64,000 nt of DNA from Lolium rigidum (Eukaryota > Streptophyta > Magnoliopsida > Poales > Poaceae): NCBI RefSeq assembly GCF_022539505.1, contig NC_061512.1, forward strand, positions 150,271,962 to 150,335,961. The letters are read 5' to 3'. The translations under genes were made by a program, and so were the position numbers. Position 1 is the first letter of the stretch; each line of letters starts with the position of its first letter. Below, piece by piece: positions 44,075-54,560 of this stretch. The notes beneath the pieces are model-generated. The model was not told where the DNA came from and did not search any database. It was given only the letters and a program-made list of their open reading frames with translations.

Positions 44075-46665
44075 TTTACACTTTCTGCGCCTAGCTGAAA
44101 GGCGTTAAAGAAAAACGCTTATGGGAGACAACCCGTTATTTTATTTCTGCAATTTTTGTTTTATATTTGTGTCTTGGAAGTTGTTACTACTGTAGCAACC
44201 TCTCCTTATCATGTTGTTGTGCCAAGTAAAGTCTTTGATAGTAAAGTTGATACTAGATTTGGATTCCTGCACAGAAACAGATTTTTACCTGTCACGAATT
44301 TGAGTAGATCTCTCGTAGGAAACTCGTAAAATGCTGAAAAAATTCATGCGTGATCCTCAGATATGTACGCAACTTTCATTCAATTTCAGCTTTTTCATCT
44401 GAGCCTGTTAAGTGCCTCGAAAAAATTCGTCTTTACGGACTGTTCTGTTTTGACAGATTCTGTATTTTATTTCGCATTGCCTCCTTTACTGTGTTTGAAT
44501 GGATTTCTTTGCTCCATTAACTTTCAGTAGCTTTGGGTAATGTCCAAAAGTGTTAGGAATGATTGTGTCCTCTCTGAACATGTGAATTTTTGATTATGCA
44601 CTAACCCTCTAATGACTTTGTTTTGAGTCTGGTGTGGAGGAAGTTTTCAAGGGCCAAGAGAGGAGGATGATATAATATGATCAAGAAGAGTGAAAAGTCT
44701 AAGCTTGGGGATGCCCCCGTGGTTCATCCCTGCATATTTCAAGAAGACTCAAGCATCTAAGCTTGGGGATGCCCAAGGCATCCCCTTCTTCATCGACAAC
44801 TTATCAGGTCACCTCTAGTGAAACTATATTTTTATTCCGTCACATCTTATGTTCTTTACTTGGAGCGTCTGTATGTTTTTTTTTGTTTGAATAAAATAGG
44901 ATCCTAGCATTCATTGTGTGGGAGAAAGACATGCTCCGCTGTTTCATATGAACACTGGTGTTCTTAGTTGTACTTTTAATGTTCATGGCGAAGGTTGACA
45001 ACCGCTTCGTTGATTGCTATTTGGTTGGAAACAGAAAATGCTTCATGTGGTAAATGGTATATTGTCTTGAATAATTTGATACTTGGCAATTGTTTTGAGC
45101 TCTCAAATAGATCATGTTTAAGCTTTTGCATCATGTAGTTTAAACCTATTAGTGGAGAACTACCGTAGAGCTTGTTGAAATTTGGATTGCATGATTGATC
45201 TCTCTAAAGTCTAGATATTTTCTGGTAAAAGTATTTGAGCAACAAGGAGACAGTGTAGAGTTTTATAATGCTTGCAATATGTTCTTATGTAAGTTTCTTT
45301 GTCAGTCGGTTCATACTTGTGTTTGCTTCAAACAACCTTGCTAGCCAAAGCCTTGTACTGAGAGGAAATGCTTCTCGTGCATCCAAAAACCTTGAGCCAA
45401 AACTCATGCCATTTGTGTCCACCATAACTACCTATATGTGGTATTTCTCTACCATTCCAAAGTAAATTGCTTGTGTGTTGCCTTTAAAATTTCATTCCTT
45501 GTCTTTGTAATACATAGCTCATGGGAAAATAGCTTAAAAACTATTGTGGTATTGAATATGTTGCTTATGTATCTTATTTCTTATAAGTTGCTTGTTGAGC
45601 GGTAACCATGTTTCTGGGGACGCCATCAACTTTTCTACTTTGTTGAATATCATGTGAGATGCTATGCATGTTCGTCTTGTCTGAAGTAAGGGAGATTTCT
45701 CATGATTAAATGGTTTGAGTATGCATATTGCTAGAGAAGAACATTGGGCCGCCAACCAAAGCCATGTATCATGGTGGAAGTTTCAGCTTGGACATTAATC
45801 CTCAATCTCTTATGAGAATATTATCTGTTGTTAAATGCTTAAGCATTAAAAAGAGGAGTTGATTATCTGTTTTCTATGTTGTCCCGGTATGGATGTCCTC
45901 AAGTTGAGATCTATCAAAACTGAGAAATCAAATGCGATCTATCTCCTTGGACCTTTGTACAGGTGGCATAGAGGTACCCCTTTGTGACACTTGGTTGAAA
46001 CATATGTAATGCAATGATAATCGATGGAAATCCGAGCTAATTAGGACAAGGTGCGGGCACTATTGGTATTTGATGCATGAGGCTTGCAACTTATAAGAAG
46101 TTTTATGCATAACACATATGAATTATTACTACCGTTTACAAAATTGTTTCCATGTTTTCAAAATAAAAAGCTCTAGCACATGAGTAATCCATGCTTCCCT
46201 CTGCGAAGGGCCTTTATTTTACTTTATGTTGAGTCAGTTTACCTACTTCTTTCTATCTTAGAAGCAAACACTTGTGTCAACTGTGTGCATTGATTCTTAC
46301 ATGTTTACTTATTGCACTTGTTATATTGCTTTATGTTGACAAATATCCATGAGATATACATGTTACAAGTTGAAAGCAATTGCTGAAACTTTAATCATCC
46401 TTTGTGTTGCTTCAAAACCTTCTATTAAGAATCTATTGCTTTATGAGTTTACTCTTATGCAAAACCTATTGATGCTTGTTTTGAAAGTACTATTCATGAA
46501 AAGTCTTTGTTATATGATTCAGTTGTTTAGTCGTCATCTAGACCATTGCTTCGAATCACTTCATTCATCTCATATGCTTTACAATAGTATTGATCAAGAT
46601 TATGATAGTAGCATGTCACTTCAGAAATTATCCTTGTTATCGTTTACCTACTCGAGGGCGAGTAG
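44075..46665 (+). mobile_element. Long untranslated internal region of the Gypsy element
   Basis: 2.6 kb without coding sequence lies between protease and polypurine tract, where reverse transcriptase and integrase would normally be. It contains GGCGTTAAAGAAAAACGCTT (about 44100-44120), two AAGCTTGGGGATGCCC strings (about 44702 and 44758) and blocks shared with 3760-5277. The presence of the same region in two copies shows that the pol-less layout is a family trait, not a local deletion. Confidence 0.75.
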
Positions 46666-46685
46666 GAACTAAGCTTGGGGATGCT
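46666..46685 (+). promoter_or_regulatory. Polypurine tract of the Gypsy element
   Basis: GGAACTAAGCTTGGGGATGC with one further CT lies directly before the LTR start TGATACG, as at 5258-5277. Confidence 0.65.
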
Positions 46686-48283
46686 TGATACGTCTCAAAC
46701 GTATCTATAATTTCTTATGTTCCATGCTAGTTATATGACAATACTCTCATGTTTTATATACGCTTTACATCATTTTTATGCATTTTCCGGCACTAACCTA
46801 TTAACAAGATGCCGAAGCACCAGTTCATGTTTTCTGCTGTTTTTGGTTTCAGAAATCCTACACAGGAAATATTCTCTGAATTGGACGAAACAAAAGCCCA
46901 CGGTCTTATTTTGCACGGAGCCTTCCAGAAGTCTGAAGAGGAGACGAAGAGGGGACGCGAGGCGGCCACACCCTAGGGGGGGCGCGGCCCCAGCCCTGGG
47001 CGCGCCTCCCTATGGGGTGGGCCCCTCGAGCGTCCCCGACTCTGCCCCTTCGCCTATATATTCTCTCCGTCGCGAAAACCCTATCACCGAGAGCCACGAT
47101 ATGAGAAAAGTTACTGTGACGCCGCCGCCGCCAATCCCATCTCGGGGGATTCAGGAGATCGCCTCCGCACCTCGCCGGAGAGGGAATCATCACCGGAGGA
47201 CTCTACATCATCATGCCCGCCTCCGGATTGATGCGTGAGTAGTTCATCCTTGGACTATGGGTCCATAGCAGTAGCTAGATGGTTGTCTTCTCCTCTTGTG
47301 CTATCATGTTTAGATCTTGTGAGCTGCCTATCATGATCAAGATCGTCTATTTGTAATGCTACATGTTGTGTTTGTTGGGATCCGATGAATATGGAATACT
47401 ATGTCAAGTTGATTATTGATCTATCATATATATGTTGTTTATGTTCTTGCATGCTCTCCGTTGCTAGTAGAGGCTCTGGCCAAGTTGATACTTGTAACTC
47501 CAAGAGGGAGTATTTATGCTCGATAGTGGGTTCATGCCTCCATTGAATCTGGGACAGTGATAGAAAGTTCTAAGGTTATGGATGTGCTGTTGCCAGTAGG
47601 GATAAAACATCGATGCTTTGTCTAAGGATATTTGTGTTGATTACATTACGCATGGTACTTAATGCAATTGTCTGCATTGTTTGCAACTTAATACTGGAAG
47701 GGGTGCGGATGCTAACCCGAAGGTGGACTTTTTAGGCATAGATGCATGCTGGATAGCGGTCTATGTTATTTGTCGTAATGCCCTAAGCAAATCTCATAGT
47801 AGTCATCATGATATGTATGTGCATTGTTATGCCCTCTCTATTTGTCAATTTCCCAACTGTAATTTGTTCACCCAACATGCTATTTATCTTATTGGAGAGA
47901 CACCACTAGTGAACTGTGGACCCCGGTCCATTCTTTTACATCTGAAATACAATCTACCGCAATCTCGTTCTCTCGTTGTTCTTCGCAAACAAACATCATT
48001 CTCCACACCATACGTTTAATCCTTTGTTTACAGCAAGCCGGTGAGATTGACAACCTCACTGTTAAGTTGGGCAAAGTATTGTGATTGTGTTGTGTCGGTT
48101 CCACGTTGGCGCCGGAATCCCTGGTGTTGCGCCGCACTACACTCCTCCACCAACAACCTTCACGTGGCCTTCATCTCCTACTGGTTCGATAACCTTGGTT
48201 TCTTTCTGAGGGAAAACTTACTGCTGTGCGCATCACACCTTCCTCTTGGGGTTCCCAACGGACGTGTGCATCACGCGCCATCA
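46686..48283 (+). mobile_element. Gypsy 3' LTR (family B), 1598 bp
   Basis: The LTR starts TGATACGTCTCAAACGTATC and ends GTGCATCACGCGCCATCA. A TATATATTC box lies near 47055. Minus-strand copies of this LTR occur at 2465-3755 and 8011-9245. It lies directly downstream of the gag-protease element's polypurine tract. After it there is no primer-binding site; unrelated coding sequence begins at 48284. The small open frames inside (46717-47238, 47681-48019) are not genes. Confidence 0.85.
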
Positions 48284-49183
48284 CCGGGCACAGAGCAATG
48301 GAGGGACGCCATCAAGGCCTGGCGGGCTCAACTCACCGCCGAGGAGCGGTTGGATCCGACGTGGGCGGCCAACAACAACGACGCCTGGTGGAAGACGTAC
48401 TTCAAGGTGAAGTATGACATCGAGATGTACAGCACCGACGGGCTCGTCGGCGGGCCCAACAGCTGGAACAAGGACGGCCGCGCCCTGTTCTGGGGCGTTC
48501 CGGGGCGCACCATCGAGAACGTCATTCGCGGCATCCGCAGCGGCGCTCCAAGGTTGGAGATGCCATCATCACCGCCACCGTCTCCTCGAGGAGGACCACC
48601 GCAATGGCAGCCAAGGAGGACGACGTACTCGTCCTCCTCGAACTCTTCTTCCTCAGGACCGGCGCGATCGACGCCGTCCTCGTCGTACCGCTCGGCGCCC
48701 TACAGCGTCCCCAAACGCGAGGTGAAGGAGGAGCCGGCGACGCCCGTCAACACGAGGCGTGGCGGCAGCGGCAGCCGGCGGCAGCAAGAGAGGCGCGGCG
48801 GCGCCCTCCTCATCCCGAAGCCGGAGGTGAAGGAGGAGCCAGAGGAAGCGGCGCAGGCGGCGCTGCTGGCGGAGTACGAGCGGCAGCAGTGGCTCATCGC
48901 CAGCAGCGACGACCCCGAGGACTGCCCAGGGCTGCGAGCGGCGTGCTTGGCATCCATGAACGACAAGGACGCCTGGAGGGGCGACCTCGACATGGCGATC
49001 GCCATGTTCATCCGCGACTCCGGCAAGCCGCTGGTGGACCTCACCGACGACGGCGAGGCAGGACCAAGCGGCTTGGTGAAGGACGAGCCCGTCGACGAGC
49101 GCATCAAGCAGGAGGTCGTCACCGACGACATGTACAACTTCCAGCAGTACTACAACGCCTCCGGCCGCCGCAAGTACTTCTAG
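48284..49183 (+). CDS. Transposon-borne ORF with SUMO-type motifs, 5' end displaced by an LTR
   Basis: I know of no function for this protein; similar ORFs occur in many copies in grass genomes, to my recollection. The frame is continuous with LTR sequence from an ATG at 48041 (380 codons), but only residues from 82 on are non-LTR. Residues 83-180 are Trp-rich (EQWRDAIKAW, DAWWKTYFKVKYDIEMYSTD, ALFWGVPGRTIENVI). A Ser/Pro-rich linker follows, then VKEE (228-231), VKEE (263-266), an Ala/Glu-rich helix, a UIM-like DLDMAIAMFIRDSG (315-328), the SIM-like LVDLTDDGEAG (331-341), VKDE (346-349) and IKQE (355-358). The end is YYNASGRRKYF. It contains no stops or shifts. A TIR-like end lies downstream at 49327-49358, so it sits inside a small DNA transposon whose left half was displaced by the LTR. 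Confidence 0.6.
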   Translation, partial: PGTEQWRDAIKAWRAQLTAEERLDPTWAANNNDAWWKTYFKVKYDIEMYSTDGLVGGPNSWNKDGRALFWGVPGRTIENVIRGIRSGAPRLEMPSSPPPSPRGGPPQWQPRRTTYSSSSNSSSSGPARSTPSSSYRSAPYSVPKREVKEEPATPVNTRRGGSGSRRQQERRGGALLIPKPEVKEEPEEAAQAALLAEYERQQWLIASSDDPEDCPGLRAACLASMNDKDAWRGDLDMAIAMFIRDSGKPLVDLTDDGEAGPSGLVKDEPVDERIKQEVVTDDMYNFQQYYNASGRRKYF

Positions 49184-49361
49184 ATTAGGTTTAGTTTAAA
49201 TTTAGTCAAATTTTGTTCGAATCTATGTAAGTTTGGACGAATCTAATCGGATCTCGCTAAGTTTAAAATTTCCGCGTCCCCCAAACGCGGCACGAACGAA
49301 ACACGTCCCCAAACGCTCAATCCGGCGCGTTTTGGGGGACGCGGCTGGAGATGCTCTTAGT
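48284..49361. mobile_element. Right part of a Harbinger-like TIR element
   Basis: The segment downstream of the ORF ends CGGCTGGAGATGCTC (to 49358) followed by TTA. Its complement, GAGCATCTCCAGCCG, is of the same GGGCATCTCCA-type as the ends of the 29121-30480 element. The left end was not found, because the Gypsy LTR abuts the ORF. The assignment rests on one end only. Confidence 0.45.
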
Positions 49362-52306
49362 AATACATGTATAGTAACCTTAGATGAAGTGTTTTTGGCA
49401 TTGCGCTCGTCGTCCTCTATTTCGAATTAGACATCTCGCATCATCTGGTTCATATGCAGGGCCACCTTCTGCCTTGTTTTGTTGGGGATGTGCAGGTTTT
49501 TGGTTCTTCCTTGTAACTTTTTGAGACGCCCCAAACACCATGGAATGTGCTAGGATGGAAAATTCTTCAGGCGGCAGAACGGCCAAAAAATTCTTTTCTT
49601 GAATATCTCCTTCATACGAGACGCATATTCTTCCATTGTTATCTGTCTGTCAAGCTCGGCTGGGTTTAATGTGGTTGATTCTCTTCCTGAATAACAATTT
49701 ACATGTGATGTGGAGAACAAAATCTATTTGATGGATTAAACTAGCTGCTTTTACAATAAGGTTATAGGTGTCAAAAGATCCCGTTTTGTCAGAGTTTAGT
49801 TATATCGTCGGTCTTAGCCATTTGCGCCACCTCTATCTATCTCTCAGATCTCGACATCCCGTTTGTGTATGTTAGATTTGCATAAGTTTGAGAAAAACTG
49901 ACATAACATCAACACAAATTCTATCATATAGGACATCGATCTATGTGCAAAACTGTTTAAAAAATCTATCATATATGACATGCAATATTAAACGTTTTCA
50001 TTGGGGAATATCGTAATTTACGTGCCGTGAACTGAATCTCCAAGGGAACCCAATCGCACTATCTGCGCAGATCTAATACGGAAAACAATGGGGGCATAAG
50101 ATCATCACCTGCTGTGTGTTTCTGATTGCTCTTTCTACTCCTTGTATTTGTCGGGTGTAGAATGCTGGCGTTTTGCGCGCCTTGCCGCTGCGAAGAGTAT
50201 CGATCATGCATGGCGTCTGCCAGGGAGACCACAGAGCAAATGGTGGCTACTGATGGTACATACCGCTGGCGACGAGATCTGTCGCAATAAAGATGGCAGA
50301 GAGTAGTTGTGGAACGTCATTCATGGTGTAGCTCACTACGTTTATAATGACGGGGTACAAAATTTTTTAAGGTGCGGGTTGCGGGGGAAATTTGGATGGA
50401 ACGAAAATAGTAGAAATTTGTAGAGGGACGTCATACTCCCATGGGAAAAACAAGGCACACACTAAAAAGGAGGTATGCATGATAATTGTTTGAATTTAGG
50501 AAGGGAACTCATTTTCCCGTGAAAAATGATGTAACAAGGTATATTTAAGAAAATTTAGGTGTAATTATAATTAATTTTTCATGGATAATAGGTACGTTGC
50601 AACGAAGCAATGTGAAGGTTTTAAAAAAAATAGATTTTTTAATTTTCTTAAGCATTTTGCACACTTTGGTGAAATTGCATTTGATGTAGTATTTCATAAC
50701 CATGAAGACATGCCTTATATCCAAGCATTCTGAAAGATCAACTGCAAGAATGCACTTGCAAAGCCATTATGCACCAAATTGCCAAATATGGTACCATTTG
50801 GACAATGGATGGCCATCACGGTGGCCATGACCGTAGCTCATATGGTTATAAACCCATGCAACTTCTTCTATGTGGTAGATTATAATCGAGCGGGGTATCC
50901 TCATGAGAGAGTGCAATATTCCAAATTTAGCATTTTTCATGTCAAATAGGTCACATTGAACGAAGCACTGTAAATATTTTCACAGTTTTTGAGTGTTTTT
51001 AAATTACTTATGAATTTCGCAAGCTTTGGTCCTTGAGTTGACCAGAGGATGGTGAGAGACCATGAGATTTTCTGATGAAACCAGACGGTTGTCTGCGGTT
51101 TGCATGTGGTGTACTATCTCATAACCACGTGGTTGACACGTTTTGAAATGGATTACTCGTATATGCTTCCCCAAAAAAGCACTAACCATGACCACAACCA
51201 TGAAAACATGCCTTATATCAAAGCATTCTGAAAGACCCAATACAAGAATGCACTTGCAAAGCCATTAATGCACCAAATTGCCAAATATGTACCATTTGGA
51301 CAATTGATGGCCATCACGGTGGCCATGAACCAAGCTCATATGTCCGAAGTACTCACTGCAGTAGAAAATTTCTTTTACGAGTCAGCGCTTTTGGTTATTG
51401 CAAGTGACCATATATCACGGAAAATAGCTCCTTGAATCTAAAATGTTTAACATTTTTTAATTTATAGACACTATGGAAAAGCTTCATAGTTTTCATTAAC
51501 AGACACATTTAAAAAAAAGTCAAACCAAGTGAAGTTTAACCAAAATTTTATAAAATCTATCAACAATTTTAATATTTTGTAGATATATACTATACGAAAA
51601 TATATTTCATTATCTATCTAATGGTATTGATCTTGTGTTTTGCATGTTAATGATTGTTGGTAAAACTTAGTTAAACTTGACAAAGTTTAAATTTCTAAAA
51701 ATAATATAAAGCTATGGAGGTAGTATGGTATTTGTATTAGAAATCTTGGTTGTTTGTTCCACACAATCTGTTATTATATATTGGGAACAGTGTATGTAAA
51801 GATCTATTTATAATTTTTGTTACTTTTGGATCTTTTTATACTATTGTTGATGATTATTAATAGATCATAATTTTCGTTAAAAAAACCAGGTAGGTATTTC
51901 TAACACAAATGTAAAGATAATTATATGTGTTTTGAGTTTTGACCTAAAAATCAGGCGATAGTTTATTCCATGATATATAGACTAGCCGGTGTGTCCATCA
52001 GAAACGTACAAGATCAATCGTTTTCCATAAAAAAATAGCACGCGGTTGCTGGATCAACAGTTCCTCCTTGTGTCAATGCTGCAATTGGTGCTCCCGGTCC
52101 TTTTCTCTGCATCCGGTGCGGGTGCTCAAGAACGAAGAAACGACTGGCGGAATAAAAGTCAGCGATATATAGGGCGTACTCAAAATGAGCATGATGGATG
52201 AACTCATTGGAGGGATCTCTAATTTTGAGCTCTTTCCAACCACTGACCGAATCATAGCCTGGGTTCGTACTCCCTACTCCCTAGATCCACCTGCTAGGTG
52301 CACTGG
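49362..52306. other. Intergenic sequence with duplicated blocks, no gene seen
   Basis: No supported gene. 50590-51345 holds two diverged direct units (listed separately). 51430-51726 has arms GTCAAACCAAGTGAAGTTTA and AAACTTAGTTAAACTTGAC in inverted orientation, the usual form of a Stowaway-like MITE. The remaining sequence is AT-rich with stops. Confidence 0.4.
50590..51345 (+). repeat. Two-copy tandem duplication, unit about 350-400 bp
   Basis: Unit 1 (about 50590-50938) and unit 2 (about 50939-51345) share the order: ...GCAACGAAGCA/TGAACGAAGCA, a T-rich block, CATGAAGACATGCCTTATAT, AAGAATGCACTTGCAAAGCC, and TGGCCATCACGGTGGCCATG (50809 and 51307). They differ by substitutions and indels, so the duplication is not recent. 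It is non-coding. Confidence 0.75.
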
Positions 52307-52730
52307 CACTGTAGAAAATCTCTCATGCGTACCGGTTCCAGAGGGGCATTCGTACCGGTTTTGCAACCGGTACAAATTATTCGGCACTAAAGCCCCCCTT
52401 CTCGTACCGGTTGCTTACGAACCGGTATAAAACGGGCCTCCACGTGGGCCACCGGGAGAGCTCAGGGCTAAGGATCTTTGGTACCGGTTGGTAATACGAA
52501 CCGGTACCAAAGGTTCCCCCGCGGCAGGGAATTTGCCCAAATCTCTGCCGCGCAGAATTGGCTTTTTAGGGTTTTGGAGAGGTTTAGGGATATCGGTTTG
52601 ATTCATATCGCGTCGATGCACCAAAAACGCGTTTGGGTTTAGGTAGTACATGAAGATCAAGATGATGCATAGCAAGTTGGTGCATATAATATAACACACA
52701 TGTTATTGCATGAGATCGTAAATTAAGTAG

Positions 52731-52875
52731 CACTATGCATGAAGATCGATCTTCATGCATAGTGGTGCTCTCCGAGGCGTACTCTATATATGTCTATTAC
52801 ATGTAGCATAGTGGTACTCTTCGAGTCAACTATATATGTAACATGTACATCTTCATTCATAGTGGTGCTCTGCGA
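52731..52875. repeat. 34 bp perfect palindrome and short repeats in the CACTA subterminal region
   Basis: CACTATGCATGAAGATC (52731-52747) is followed without spacer by its exact complement (52748-52764). The motif CATAGTGGT(G/A)CTCT(C/T/G)CGAG then occurs three times, at about 52759, 52808 and 52859. Such repeats could be transposase-binding sites or replication-slippage products. Confidence 0.85.
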
Positions 52876-53009
52876 GTTGTGGTATGACGTCCCGAAGGAA
52901 AAATCCCGCCAATTCCTCGCCTATTGCTATGAAGCGGTCATCGATTGAGAGCTTTTTCCGCTTTCTTGCCAACTATAAAAGAATAAGATACAAATGAATA
53001 CATGAAACA

Positions 53010-54560
53010 ACTATTACTGAAACTCAGCACAACTTATGATAACAAAACAAATTTGTGAAGATTGTTTTTGTACCTCTTTATTTCTTTCATTATTCGTTCT
53101 CTCGTTGACAATTCTGCGGATGTACTCGCAAACGAAGAATCCACAGAGATCGGTCCCCGGAGGTTGTTGCGGGCATTTCTTTACAAGAATATAATTCAAT
53201 CAAACAATAGTCAAGTATGATAATTAAAAGGTGTGTGGACCTAGGTAGTACTACTTACTTTCGCACGCCATCGCAGCTTCGGTGTCCATTCACGGGACGT
53301 ATCTTCCTTGATGAAAGTTTGCCATACGCTGCTCGACAAAAGAAAATGCATAAAAGAGTCATACGCTGCTCGACAAAATTAACGAAACAAACCGATAAGA
53401 ATTAAAATTACCTTCCGAGCATTAAAAAACAAGACAAGTATAGATCCTTTTTTTTGCTTAGTGAGTCCAAGACTTCAACTTCTCCGATTTCCAAATTGAT
53501 GACGAGAAGAATAAAGTGAAACCTACGCACGTTTCAATATGTAGTGTCATATATATAAGTCATTAGTTAAAATTTTGACATACGGTGAGCAAAATATAAT
53601 GTGTTATAAGACAAGTAAGACTCACTCGAAGTTGTAAGGCCAAAGTATTAGCTTTTTGTCACGTTGTCGCTTCAAAAACCTTAGCAAAGTCTGCGGTGTA
53701 TCCTTGTTATAGAGGGGATTCTCTATGGTTTTGACATGCATTGTGTTCGGGTCAATGAACCTAATGTCTGTGATATCGTCCCTTTTGCATTCGAGCATCT
53801 TCGATCTGCATAATATAGCGCACAAAAGATTATAATCTGCGAGACAATGAACGACTTCTCAAATTAAATAAATAAATCACTTACGAGACAATAGCAACCG
53901 ATGATTGATTTGTCGAGGGCCCGGAGATTGTATAACTGAAAGAGTTCGGCGAAGTCAACGTTCACACGAGTACTCCCGGAAGTAGTGCTCTTCCCTAACT
54001 CGCACCATGATAGTCTCGATCCCTTCCTTTGAGGCCTTAAGGTACCACGAATGCAAGTTACGCATACTTGTTGGTACCTTCCTGACATTCTCGACCAAAT
54101 CTTTCCCTTGAACAAACTGATATGCTCGTTCAGCTAAGGCGTAATCAGTTGCGTCTTGTCGAGAACTTTGAACGGTCTTCCCGTCAAACACCTTGAGAGG
54201 GGCGACCGATTGAACGGGTTGTTGTCCGAGCTGGTAGACACTGTGTATCCCTTTTATCTCCCTGATACCCGATTGAACGGGTTTTGTCGCCTCGATCATC
54301 TTGTCATACGACCTTTCAATAGAACGCACATAGTCAGATGGCGGCGATGGTACATGGTCATATAGATTGTCAACGGTACGCACAACTTTCTCCCGATCTA
54401 GTGTCTTCTCGAAAGGTATCTCCGGCACTATCGGTGCAAAAATTTCTTCACCTCGGCCCGAACGGCCTCCGCGTTTTCCTCTGGAGTTTTTTCCCAAGGT
54501 AACTTCTCGCAGGCGGCAGCTGTTTCTCCTTTCTAGCTTTCTTCCTAGGCGGCGCACCGT
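53010..54560 (-). pseudogene. CACTA accessory ORF, 3' part with Ulp1/C48 protease-like domain
   Basis: Minus-strand exons, 5' to 3': 54557-53955 with VRTVDNLYDHVPSPPSDYVR, ATDYALAERAYQFVQGKDLV and MRNLHSWYLKASKEGIETIM; 53825-53622 with LIL-type hydrophobic core and DIRFIDPNTMHVKTIENPLY; about 53530-53400 with HFILLVINLEIGEVEVLDSL; about 53345-53270 with IKEDTSREWTPKLRWRAKV; 53199-53050 with CPQQPPGTDLCGFFVCEYIR. His (codon 53516-53518), Asp (53465-53467), Gln and Cys (codon 53142-53144) are in the order of the Ulp1/C48 (SUMO-protease) fold. This domain is known in accessory ORFs of CACTA and Mutator elements. The exon boundaries are my estimate. The parts seem to be interrupted by introns, whereas the 5' part of the ORF is frameshifted. 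Confidence 0.65.
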
